From: DATMXS01 sp050260275
GTDB taxonomy: Bacteria > Acidobacteriota > Terriglobia > Bryobacterales > Bryobacteraceae
Length of the DNA: 50,967 nucleotides
Assembly: GCA_050260275.1 (NCBI GenBank)
Contig: JBLNBX010000035.1
Coordinates: 1-50,967 of the forward strand
Direction: 5' to 3'
Below, piece after piece: positions 7,758 through 14,905 of this stretch (position 1 is its first letter; each line of letters begins with the position of its first letter). The notes below the pieces were generated by a model, which did no database searches, was not told the origin of the DNA, and was given only the letters and a program-made list of their open reading frames with translations. A program made the position numbers and the translations under genes.

Positions 7758-8043
7758 GCACGCCAGGATCGGGGTTTCCGGCATGCGCTAGAGTGACCCC
7801 GCCATCCTGATCCCATTCACGTGATGATGGCGGCGCAGCAGCCGCAGGGCTACGCGCCGCCTCCAACTCAGCAGTCCAGATCCAGCAGCGTCAGCACGCG
7901 CAGCCGAGACGCCTGTTCGGTAGCTCGCCGTCACTCGCCACAAGCACGCGGGCCGGCGGCGAGGCGACCGACCGCGGCGGCGGTCAAATAATGTACACGT
8001 GCAATGCCTCGCCGCGAAGCTGAAGAGCGGCATGGCGCGTTCG

Positions 8044-8049
8044 TACAAT
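8044..8049 (+). promoter_or_regulatory. -10-like hexamer 7 nt before a start codon (possible leaderless start)
   Basis: TACAAT at 8044-8049 is followed by 7 nt and then the ATG at 8057. A transcript started at the usual distance would begin at or next to the ATG. There is no correctly spaced Shine-Dalgarno sequence and no convincing -35. Confidence 0.35.
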
Positions 8050-8056
8050 AAGCAGG

Positions 8057-9007
8057 ATGAGATTTCACGCGCTCATAGTGGCGGCCGCGGCGATTGCGGC
8101 GCTGTCGTGCCAGCGGCAGGACCGGAAGGTGATCGGCGTCATAGCGCAGGGCCGCTCGCATATGTTCTGGCAATCGGTGCACGCGGGCGCGGTTGCTGCG
8201 GGGCGGGAATTGGGCATCGAGATCTCCTGGAACGCGCCGACGGCCGAAACCGACTTCGCGGGCCAGCTTCAGATCATGCAGACGATGATCAACAGGCGCG
8301 TGAGCGCCATAGCGATCTCGCCCATCGACAGGCGCGCGCTGGTGAGCGCCGTCGAGCGCGCGGCCGCGGAGAACATTCCCGTGGTGATATTCGACACCGG
8401 CATCGAGACGGACAAGTACGTCTCGTACGTCGCCACCGACAACTACGCCGGTGGGCGGATGGCCGCCGAACGTATGGGCCAGATCCTCGGCGGCAAGGGA
8501 ACGGTGGTGATGGTGCGGTGCCTGCCGGGCCTCGCCTCCACGCTGGCGCGCGAGCAGGGATTCGAGGACACGCTGCGCGAGCGCTACCCTGGCATACAGA
8601 TTCTCGACAGGCGCTTCGGCATGTCGGATTTCGCTAAGTCGCTCGCTGTGGCTGAGAACATGCTTACCGCGCACCCGGAAGTGGATGCCGTGTTCGCGTC
8701 GAACGAGACGAGCTCGGTGGGCGCCGCGCAGGCGCTCAAGAGCCGGCGCAGCAAGGCGAAGATGGTGGGTTTTGACTGGAGCCCCACGCTCGCGGAGGAT
8801 CTGAAGTCGGGCGTGATCGACTCGCTGGTTGTGCAGGACCCGTTCAAGATCGGCTATGAGGCCGTGCGCGCGGCGGCGCTGAAGCTCAACGGTGGTACGC
8901 CGCCGAAGGAGCAGCCTCTGCCGGCGCGCCTGGTGACGCTCGAGAATCTGAACGATCCGGACGTTCAGAAGCAGCTCAACCCGGACCTGAAGAAATACCT
9001 CGAGTAG
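8057..9007 (+). CDS. Sugar-binding periplasmic lipoprotein (ribose-binding/LacI-type fold)
   Basis: A 316-residue substrate-binding protein of the type that feeds carbohydrate ABC transporters (Peripla_BP_4, RbsB-like). A short signal peptide ends in the lipobox ALSC, so the mature protein is probably anchored through C18. The binding fold is recognisable from KVIGVIAQGRSHMFW at the start, DTGIETDKYVSYVATDN in the middle, and FASNETSSVGAAQALK and VGFDWSP near the end. No ABC ATPase or permease gene lies within the window, so the transporter partner is elsewhere, or the protein serves as a sensor. A LacI-type protein without a DNA-binding domain, of the same fold, is encoded 2.3 kb downstream. 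The ligand cannot be deduced. Confidence 0.88.
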   Translation: MRFHALIVAAAAIAALSCQRQDRKVIGVIAQGRSHMFWQSVHAGAVAAGRELGIEISWNAPTAETDFAGQLQIMQTMINRRVSAIAISPIDRRALVSAVERAAAENIPVVIFDTGIETDKYVSYVATDNYAGGRMAAERMGQILGGKGTVVMVRCLPGLASTLAREQGFEDTLRERYPGIQILDRRFGMSDFAKSLAVAENMLTAHPEVDAVFASNETSSVGAAQALKSRRSKAKMVGFDWSPTLAEDLKSGVIDSLVVQDPFKIGYEAVRAAALKLNGGTPPKEQPLPARLVTLENLNDPDVQKQLNPDLKKYLE

Positions 9008-9061
9008 TTCTTCTGCCGTTATGTCGTGTCCGGGGCCAGTCTGACGGGGTCCGCTCCGCCG

Positions 9062-10429
9062 CTAGTGGACGGGACCTCGACGATACAGCAGAAACCGTGT
9101 TCCCCCCGCTTCGGCCACCCTCGCGCAGCGCAGGCCTGAGGCGTCGAGTTCTCGCCTGATCGCCGCCACCTGCTCTGGGGGAGCGTACGGGTTTGCCGCG
9201 ACCAGAACTTCCGAGTGCTCCCGGCCGGTGCAGTCCCGAAGCCGCAACTCCGGCCTGAAGAGCGCGTAGTTTTCGAGCAGGCCGCCTGGGACAGTAATAC
9301 ACCCTGTGGGAGGCAGCGCGCCCCAGGCCAGCTCTGCTGCCGCGCGCCAGTCTTCTCGTGGTGAACTGCCGAACCAGCGCAGGTTGGCCGCCAGAGCAGA
9401 TATGACGAGGACAACTGCCATTGAGATGCCAATGATGCGGCGTCTTCCGTCCAGGGCGGTAATGGCCTCCGCAGAAAGCACCGCCAGGGCAGGCAGGACG
9501 TAGATCACCTGCCGTATGGCCATGAAGTAGTCGAACGCCCAGTTGGCGAGCGGTACGGCTGCGAGCGGCACAGCGACACACAATCCAAGCAGCAGGTACT
9601 CGCACCTCCGGCTGCGAACGTTGAGAAATGCGAGGACGGCCGTTCCAAGCAACGCTAATCCCCCTGCGTAACCGGCACCCGAAATTTCCCTTACTAACAT
9701 CAGCGGCCGCACTTGGGCGACCGCAAAACCGGCACCGGAACCGGGATCGCGCCCAGCCCAGTTCCCCCCGGCGAACCATAGCCATGGCAAGAACAAGACC
9801 GCCGCAGCGCCGGCCGCTGCCGCGAGCAGAGCGGCATCTCGCCGGGACGGCTTCGGCCGCCAGAGTGCCCACATAACGTGGGCGGCAGCGACGAACGCGC
9901 TGTTCGGTTGCGAGTACAGCCCCGCGAGTACGGCCAAGCCGTATCCGAACAGGATCGCGCGGTTTCGCTCGTTGCAGTAGCGGACGGCAAAGTAGGTCGA
10001 CAGCACGGCGAAGAACAGTGCCTGCGAGTACGGTCTGGCTTCAGTGGCGTACCTGACTTGGATGGGTATTGCAGCGAATACAGCCCCGGCGACATATGGC
10101 TTGGCTAGCCGGAGCGCCCCGGCGAGGCGAACCACCGCGAAAACACTGAGCACTCCAAAGATGACTGCCGGCATCCTCGCGCTGGTTTCCGAGAATCCGC
10201 ACAGCGATAGGAACGCGCTCTGGGAGAGGTATCCCAGCGGAACACCGCCACGGTTCACCGAAGCCCAATGAAGAATTTCCGCCGGACTGCGTCCGAGGAC
10301 GCCACTAACTTGCAGGACCTCGTCCAGCCACAGCGGCCGCAATGTTGAAAACCACAACAGGGCTGCGCCATAGATGCCGAGTGAGAGGATTCCGATACGA
10401 GGGCGGTTTAAAAGGCGGGATTTCAGCAT
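9062..10429 (-). CDS. GT-C type membrane glycosyltransferase (family 39-like)
   Basis: A 455-residue integral membrane protein with about ten hydrophobic segments. WLDE after the first membrane segment is the usual acidic loop motif of the GT-C fold, which transfers sugars from lipid-linked donors in the periplasm. RYATEARPYSQALFF is a signature repeated in ArnT/PMT-like bacterial proteins. The C-terminal ~90 residues form a soluble domain ending near LLYRRGPVH. The start lies 9 nt downstream of the stop of the small secreted protein gene, so both are probably one transcript. Acceptor and donor are unknown; glycosylation of a cell-surface polymer or of the neighbouring secreted protein is possible but untested. 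Confidence 0.85.
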   Translation of the reverse strand: MLKSRLLNRPRIGILSLGIYGAALLWFSTLRPLWLDEVLQVSGVLGRSPAEILHWASVNRGGVPLGYLSQSAFLSLCGFSETSARMPAVIFGVLSVFAVVRLAGALRLAKPYVAGAVFAAIPIQVRYATEARPYSQALFFAVLSTYFAVRYCNERNRAILFGYGLAVLAGLYSQPNSAFVAAAHVMWALWRPKPSRRDAALLAAAAGAAAVLFLPWLWFAGGNWAGRDPGSGAGFAVAQVRPLMLVREISGAGYAGGLALLGTAVLAFLNVRSRRCEYLLLGLCVAVPLAAVPLANWAFDYFMAIRQVIYVLPALAVLSAEAITALDGRRRIIGISMAVVLVISALAANLRWFGSSPREDWRAAAELAWGALPPTGCITVPGGLLENYALFRPELRLRDCTGREHSEVLVAANPYAPPEQVAAIRRELDASGLRCARVAEAGGTRFLLYRRGPVH

Positions 10430-10438
10430 GCCAACGAA

Positions 10439-10975
10439 TTAGCGAACCTGGTAGTAGTACCGCGACGTGCCCCAGTTGAGCAAGGGTATGCCGCTGGTTC
10501 CAGCAGGCGTGAACATATCACAAACTCGGCCGCCGTAACTCCCTGGATAGGCCATAAAGCCCCAACTGTGGCCGCTGGTCCCGAGCACCACGATCCATCC
10601 CCTCGTGTTCGCAGTGTTCGTCCTGTATAGGGCACTGAAGCCGCCGCTGCTCGTGACGTAAATCGGCCAATCGCCTAACCCAACGCCGAAGCTGTGGGCA
10701 GCAGCAACCATGCAGACGAGCCCGGGATACGAATTGCAGAGTTGCTCCGGGTGCCCTGTTGTTGTCCCTCCGCCCGCATAGGGGCCCGACCACCCGAGAG
10801 TGCTGAAATAGGGATCATGCGCCAGCGCTGGCACAACAGCCAACAGTGAGATTAACGCCACGATCACAACGGGCAGGTAGCCCGATAATATGAGGTTACA
10901 CGCTGGAGCGGGAGTTTGATCTGTAAACGATCGAGTGTTCGGAAAGCAGAACAGGCATTGCATAGCCAAGGGCAT
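10439..10975 (-). CDS. Hypothetical secreted protein, Gly/aromatic-rich
   Basis: A 178-residue open frame not recognised as any family. A hydrophobic stretch (VVIVALISLLAVVPALA, ~36-52) followed by HD looks like a signal peptide, but it is preceded by about 35 unlikely residues; a start nearer that stretch (a GTG just inside it) may be the real one. The mature part is rich in Gly, Ser, Thr, Tyr and Trp, with three cysteines, and ends in SRYYYQVR. The base composition is less GC-rich than its neighbours. It lies immediately upstream of the GT-C glycosyltransferase on the same strand. The coherent signal peptide and tight spacing support a real gene; the function is unknown. Confidence 0.55.
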   Translation of the reverse strand: MPLAMQCLFCFPNTRSFTDQTPAPACNLILSGYLPVVIVALISLLAVVPALAHDPYFSTLGWSGPYAGGGTTTGHPEQLCNSYPGLVCMVAAAHSFGVGLGDWPIYVTSSGGFSALYRTNTANTRGWIVVLGTSGHSWGFMAYPGSYGGRVCDMFTPAGTSGIPLLNWGTSRYYYQVR

Positions 10976-11259
10976 ACAGGCGACTGCTCCGCAGATCAGG
11001 ATCCGATGGCGTTCCGATTTCGGAACACGATCGTAAAATGCTCAGCACTTAAGCCTTGTATTATGAGTTGAAAGCTAGGATAAATAGACAGTTATCGTGC
11101 CGTGGCAGGCTGGAATGCGTAAATTCTCCGGCGTGGCTGCAACTAGAATTGGGAATTCGCTAGCGTACCGGCTGCTGCCCGCGACATGAGCGCCGCCGGT
11201 TCCGCTTGCGCCTCCGCGCCGCCGCCATGTATTCTCGGTTGAGCAAAGGGTAATGAACG

Positions 11260-12108
11260 GTGGAAGCTCGCATACGGATAATCGGCCTCGTGGTCCCCGA
11301 CCTGACCGATACGCATTTCGCCGAGGTGGCGCGCGGCGTTGCCAGCCTGATGCAGCCGCAGGGCTACACGGTGCTGGTATCGAACTCCGAGGGCGACGCC
11401 GCGACGGAACGGCAGGCGGTGAACCTGCTGTGCACGTGCCCGCACGTCGAGGGCCTGATAATCGCGTCGTCGCTCGGGCCGGCGGAGGCCGATTTCTTCG
11501 CGCGCCTGGCGGAGTACAAGCCCTACGTGCTGATAGACCGCAGCTTCCCCGGCATCGAGGCAAACTTCGTCGGTGCGGACGACGAGCAGTTGGGGTTCGT
11601 CGCAACCGGGCACCTGGTTTCGCGCGGATGCCGCCACATCGCGCACATCCGGGGGCCGGAGCACTCGTCCGGCATCGGGCGCGTGCGCGGATACGAGCGG
11701 GCGCTGGCGCGGCACGGCCTGAAAATCTCGCCCGGGTACGTGGCGCCGGGAGGCGCCGGCGATGCGGCGGGGCACTCGGCCATGGCGATGCTGCTCTCGG
11801 TGAATCCGCGCCTGGACGGAGTGGTGTGCTACAACGACGCGGTGGCAGTGGGCGCTATCAAGGCGATTCTCGAAGCCGGCCTCGAGGTGCCGTACGACAT
11901 CGAGGTGATAGGCGCGGGCAACGTGCACTACTCCGACATTCTGCGCGTGCCGCTTTCCACGATCGACCTGAACAGCCCGCTCATGGGCGAGCGCGCCGCG
12001 TCGCTGCTGATGGAGTTGCTGGAACCCGGCACGCCGCGCCCGCCGCAGAGCATCTCGATCCCGTTTGAACTGATCGCGCGGGAGTCCAGCAAGGCCGCCA
12101 TCGTTTAG
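11260..12108 (+). CDS. LacI/PurR-type sugar-binding core lacking the DNA-binding domain
   Basis: A 282-residue protein matching the effector-binding core of LacI-family repressors: IRIIGLVVPDLTDTHFAEVARGV at the start, then LIIASS, LIDRSFPGIEANFVGADDE, GCRHIAHIRGPEHSSGIGRVRGYERAL and the C-terminal GERAASLLMELLE. Family members normally begin with a ~60-residue helix-turn-helix and hinge; here the GTG start comes directly before the core, and an in-frame TGA lies two codons upstream. I looked in the preceding 280 bases for a helix-turn-helix in another frame and saw none. There is no signal peptide, so it should be cytoplasmic. It may be a truncated repressor, or a sugar sensor acting through another protein. 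AAAGGG at about 11246-11250 is a usable ribosome-binding site. Confidence 0.82.
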   Translation: MEARIRIIGLVVPDLTDTHFAEVARGVASLMQPQGYTVLVSNSEGDAATERQAVNLLCTCPHVEGLIIASSLGPAEADFFARLAEYKPYVLIDRSFPGIEANFVGADDEQLGFVATGHLVSRGCRHIAHIRGPEHSSGIGRVRGYERALARHGLKISPGYVAPGGAGDAAGHSAMAMLLSVNPRLDGVVCYNDAVAVGAIKAILEAGLEVPYDIEVIGAGNVHYSDILRVPLSTIDLNSPLMGERAASLLMELLEPGTPRPPQSISIPFELIARESSKAAIV

Positions 12109-12177
12109 CTCTTCTAGGTCTCCCGGCCCGATTGGCTATCATGAGGGCAACAGGGGTATTCGAAAGGGGCACTGCAG

Positions 12178-12534
12178 ATGGCTGACAGAACCTTTCTGAA
12201 AGGGATGATCGCGGGCGCGGCGGGAGGCATGGTGGCGGCCTGGGCCATCAACCGCTTCTACGACATGGCTCGCGAGAGTTCGCAGGGGCGCTCCATGTTT
12301 CCTTACCTGCTCGGCGCAAGCATAGGGGCGACCTATGCCACCTATGTGCAGCGCCGGCCGGTGCCGCTGGTGGCCCGCGTGCCGCTCGGAGCGGCGCTGT
12401 GGCTTGGCGAGCCCGACGAAACCGCCGCACCGCCCAGGCACGGTCACGATATCGGTGAGCGCGCGCGCAATTTCATGCTGCGCACCGCCGCGCGGCGCCT
12501 GAGGGATGTTGCTGAACGCGCGTTGCATGCCTAG
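12178..12534 (+). CDS. Small hypothetical membrane protein
   Basis: A 118-residue protein with no recognised family. A Gly/Ala-rich membrane helix at ~9-28 (GMIAGAAGGMVAAWAINRF) is followed by a second hydrophobic stretch around 42-56 and a weaker one at 62-76. The tail is polar with a His/Pro patch and an amphipathic Arg-rich helix. GAAAGGGG lies upstream of the ATG. It stands between the LacI-like gene and the convergent cysE gene. The codon pattern looks like that of its neighbours, supporting a real gene. Resemblance to DUF1440/YagU-like membrane proteins is weak and only by pattern. Confidence 0.6.
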   Translation: MADRTFLKGMIAGAAGGMVAAWAINRFYDMARESSQGRSMFPYLLGASIGATYATYVQRRPVPLVARVPLGAALWLGEPDETAAPPRHGHDIGERARNFMLRTAARRLRDVAERALHA

Positions 12535-12612
12535 AAGGCCGCGGCGGGATCGCGGCGGCGCCCGGCGCACAAGCCTGGGCCGTATTGTGGATCGAATCGT
12601 TTGCCGCGGGTG

Positions 12613-13269
12613 CTAGGCGCTCTGCGCGCGCGATGAACGCGGCTCTTCGAGCAGGCGCTCGATGCGCTCGATGCGCTTCCTCAGATCCTCGATCGCGCCA
12701 GCGTCGGGATCGGGCAGGCGGCCGTGGTCGAGCACGTCGTCCTCAACCTCGACGCCGCCGACGCGCACGATGCGGCCGGGAATGCCGACTACGGTGGAGT
12801 GGTCGGGCACGGAGCGGATGACGACCGATCCCGCGCCGATCTTCACGTGATTGCCGATAGTGATGTTGCCGAGCACCTTCGCGCCCGTGCCCACCACGAC
12901 GTGATTGCCGATCGTGGGGTGGCGCTTGCCGCGCTCCTTGCCTGTTCCGCCTAGGGTGACGCCCTGGTAGAGCAGCACGTCGTCGCCGATCTCGGCCGTC
13001 TCGCCGATAACCACCCCCATGCCATGGTCGATGAAGAAGCGGCGGCCGATCTTGGCGCCGGGGTGGATCTCGATGCCCGTCAGGAAGCGGGACACCTGCG
13101 AAACGATCCGCGCCAGAGTCGTAAGACGCGCCTTATAGAGGCGATGCGCGATGCGGTGCGTCAGGATAGCGTGGAAGCCGGGATAACAGAGGAAGATCTC
13201 GAGCGCGCTCTTGGCGGCGGGATCTTGTCTGTAGATGGTGGCGAGCTGCTCCCGAATGGCCCGGAACAT
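12613..13269 (-). CDS. cysE: Serine O-acetyltransferase
   Basis: A 218-residue cytoplasmic enzyme that acetylates L-serine with acetyl-CoA, the first step of cysteine synthesis. An N-terminal helical segment (1-65) precedes the left-handed beta-helix built from hexapeptide repeats (IHPGAKIG, VVIGETAEIGDDVLLYQGVTLGGTG, HPTIGNHVVVGTGAKVLGNITIG). The catalytic D81-H82 pair in FIDHGMG and the substrate-binding HPT segment are present. It is the short CysE form found with Bacillus-type enzymes rather than the longer E. coli type. A charged C-terminal helix after 185 is less conserved. No cysK is adjacent. The promoter has a consensus -10 on the minus strand. Confidence 0.95.
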   Translation of the reverse strand: MFRAIREQLATIYRQDPAAKSALEIFLCYPGFHAILTHRIAHRLYKARLTTLARIVSQVSRFLTGIEIHPGAKIGRRFFIDHGMGVVIGETAEIGDDVLLYQGVTLGGTGKERGKRHPTIGNHVVVGTGAKVLGNITIGNHVKIGAGSVVIRSVPDHSTVVGIPGRIVRVGGVEVEDDVLDHGRLPDPDAGAIEDLRKRIERIERLLEEPRSSRAQSA

Positions 13270-13280
13270 CGTTAATCCCC

Positions 13281-13286
13281 ATTATA
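13281..13286 (-). promoter_or_regulatory. Predicted -10 element of cysE
   Basis: On the minus strand TATAAT (13286 to 13281) lies 11 nt before the cysE ATG, predicting a leader of only a few nucleotides. No good -35 hexamer is visible at 16-18 nt. GGGGATTAACG between the element and the ATG contains a GGGGA that could act as ribosome-binding site if transcription starts early. Confidence 0.45.
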
Positions 13287-13498
13287 GGGAACGCGCCGCG
13301 CAAACGGCCGGATTATTCGAGGCCACTTTTGTCACCTGCCGGGGGTATGCAGAACGGGCGTGAGCACCCCGGCGAGCATCGGCAACTTTGCCAGAGCCGG
13401 CCGGGCGCAGCCTGGGATGCGTGGCGCGGACCGCGGCCCGGCCACGCGGCGCAGGGCGGCAGCATGCCGCGCCGTGGCGTCCGGCTCGGATCGGCGCG

Positions 13499-13504
13499 TA
13501 CCAT
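13499..13504 (+). promoter_or_regulatory. -10-like hexamer 7 nt before the maf start codon
   Basis: TACCAT is followed by 7 nt and the ATG at 13512, the same geometry as at 8044 and 24805. No clear ribosome-binding site is present for this ATG. It supports the chosen start and suggests a leaderless mRNA; a -35 is not evident. Confidence 0.3.
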
Positions 13505-13511
13505 TTCAGGT

Positions 13512-14063
13512 ATGCTCGTGCTCGCCTCTCACTCCCCGCGCCGCCGGGAACTGCTCACCAACGCCGGGATAGCCCACGTCGTGCGCCCCGCCAATGTACC
13601 CGAGCGGGTGCTGCCGGGCGAAAGCCCGCGTGAGCACGTGGAACGGCTGGCGAGGGAGAAAGCCTGGGCGGTTGCGGCTGGAGCGGAAGAGATCGTCCTT
13701 GGTGCGGACACGATTGTCGTGGCCGGCGGGCTGATTCTGGGCAAGCCTGTGGATGCGGATGATGCAAGGCGCATGCTGCGCCTGCTCTCGGGGGGAGTGC
13801 ACGAGGTGATGACCGGGGTGTGCCTGCGCCGCGGGACGCGAGCGGTCTCGGAGGTGGAGGTTACGCGGGTGCGCTTCGTGCCGCTGACGGAAGGTGACAT
13901 TGAGGGTTACGTTGCGTCAGGCGAACCGATGGATAAGGCAGGAGCTTACGCCATTCAGGGACGGGCGGGAAAATTCATAGATCGCATCGAGGGCTGCTAT
14001 TTTAATGTCGTCGGATTGCCGATAGCACTTGTGTGGCGGCTCCTCAGCAGCTTCAATGTTTAG
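13512..14063 (+). CDS. maf: Maf-family nucleoside triphosphate pyrophosphatase
   Basis: A 183-residue house-cleaning pyrophosphatase that hydrolyses non-canonical or modified nucleoside triphosphates (dTTP/UTP-type in the YhdE branch) to monophosphates. LASHSPRRRELL at the N-terminus binds the phosphates, and VLGADTIVV carries the catalytic aspartate. GKPVDADDARRML, YAIQGRAGKFIDRIEGCYFNVVGLPI and the length are all as expected. The frame is open back to 13329, but those residues have no family match and the ATG at 13512 gives the standard N-terminus. It is followed by the polysaccharide export operon, which has its own promoter. Confidence 0.95.
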   Translation: MLVLASHSPRRRELLTNAGIAHVVRPANVPERVLPGESPREHVERLAREKAWAVAAGAEEIVLGADTIVVAGGLILGKPVDADDARRMLRLLSGGVHEVMTGVCLRRGTRAVSEVEVTRVRFVPLTEGDIEGYVASGEPMDKAGAYAIQGRAGKFIDRIEGCYFNVVGLPIALVWRLLSSFNV

Positions 14064-14077
14064 TGGCGCACGCTGCC

Positions 14078-14106
14078 TCGACGCGGGCCGGGGGTGGCCC
14101 TATAAT
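14078..14106 (+). promoter_or_regulatory. Predicted promoter of the polysaccharide export operon
   Basis: TATAAT at 14101-14106 is a perfect -10 with TCGACG (four of six consensus positions) 17 nt upstream at 14078-14083. The leader to the ATG at 14192 is about 80 nt. It sits directly after the maf stop codon and is the only good promoter before the three export genes. Confidence 0.55.
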
Positions 14107-14191
14107 GGTATTAACCGTTGTTCATGACGGACCCTCGCCTGAACCTTCGAGAGCGTGGAAATCCAAGGATTCACGTAAAATGGGGAGCCGA

Positions 14192-14851
14192 ATGAAATCC
14201 GCATTTCCAGGGATGCGGCTTGCTTGGTTTGCAGCCGCAGCGTTTCTGTGCGCCTCCGCGGCAGCGTGGGCGCAGCAATCCGAAGCGCCGGAACCAGCCT
14301 CCGCTCAGGCTCCCGCTCAGGCCCCGAAGGCGGAGAGCGCGAGCGGGGTCCCAGCCGGTCTGCCGGCGTCGGTAGACCCGAACAAGTTTGATCTCGGCGC
14401 CGAGGACGTGTTGTTCATCAGGGTTTGGAGGGAGAACGACCTGACCGGCACGCACGTCATCCGGCCGGACGGGAAGATAACCCTGCCGCTGATAGGAGAG
14501 ATGACCGCAGCGGGGCTTACACCGGCGGCGCTGCAGAAGGAACTCACGGAAAGTCTCTCAAAATTCATCAACAACCCCCAGGTCACGGTGCAGGTACAGG
14601 CGGTTCGAAGCAAGCGGTACTACGTAACCGGGGAGGTCATCCGGCCGGGGGCATATCCGCTGGTGGTGCCTACGACGGCATTTGAGGCGATAACGCTGGC
14701 CGGAGGGTTCCGCGAGTTCGCGAACAAGAAAAACATAACCATCGCGCGCGGGAAAGAGCGTTTGAAGTTTAATTACAACGACGTTGCGAAGGGTAAGAAT
14801 CTCTCTCAAAACGTGTTGCTGCAGGACGGAGATACCATAATCGTGCCTTAG
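14192..14851 (+). CDS. Polysaccharide export protein (Wza/OPX-type, periplasmic)
   Basis: A 219-residue secreted protein of the polysaccharide export (Poly_export/SLBB) family, which forms or gates the outer-membrane channel for capsule or exopolysaccharide. A signal peptide ends at AAAWAQQ, followed by a Pro/Ala linker. The Poly_export domain (~65-140) begins FDLGAEDVLFIRVWRE and includes IRPDGKITLPLIGEMTAAGLT. An SLBB domain (~145-215) includes YYVTGEVIRPGAYPL. There is no lipobox and no C-terminal barrel helix, so it resembles short OPX proteins that need a partner. The ATG at 14192 follows GGGGAG; an in-frame ATG at 14180 lacks one. It is the first gene of a three-gene operon with a co-polymerase and a tyrosine kinase. 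Confidence 0.9.
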   Translation: MKSAFPGMRLAWFAAAAFLCASAAAWAQQSEAPEPASAQAPAQAPKAESASGVPAGLPASVDPNKFDLGAEDVLFIRVWRENDLTGTHVIRPDGKITLPLIGEMTAAGLTPAALQKELTESLSKFINNPQVTVQVQAVRSKRYYVTGEVIRPGAYPLVVPTTAFEAITLAGGFREFANKKNITIARGKERLKFNYNDVAKGKNLSQNVLLQDGDTIIVP

Positions 14852-14905
14852 GCCCGGCGCCTCGCAGACCGAGCGCCGTCCCTGCGGGACGTAGACCAGA
14901 AGAGT

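Noticed and set aside
7758..8056. A gene between the aldo/keto reductase and the sugar-binding lipoprotein
   Set aside because: Only Arg/Ala-rich shadow frames without start signals were seen in these 299 bases.
10976..11259. A helix-turn-helix for the LacI-type protein hidden in another frame
   Set aside because: None of the short frames here reads like a LacI DNA-binding domain; the longest (from about 11115) stops after some 20 codons.
7840..11370. Shared 16-bp stretch (GCAGCCGCAGGGCTAC) near 7840 and 11352
   Set aside because: One copy lies inside a coding region where it encodes a normal part of the LacI core; a chance match in GC-rich DNA is likely.
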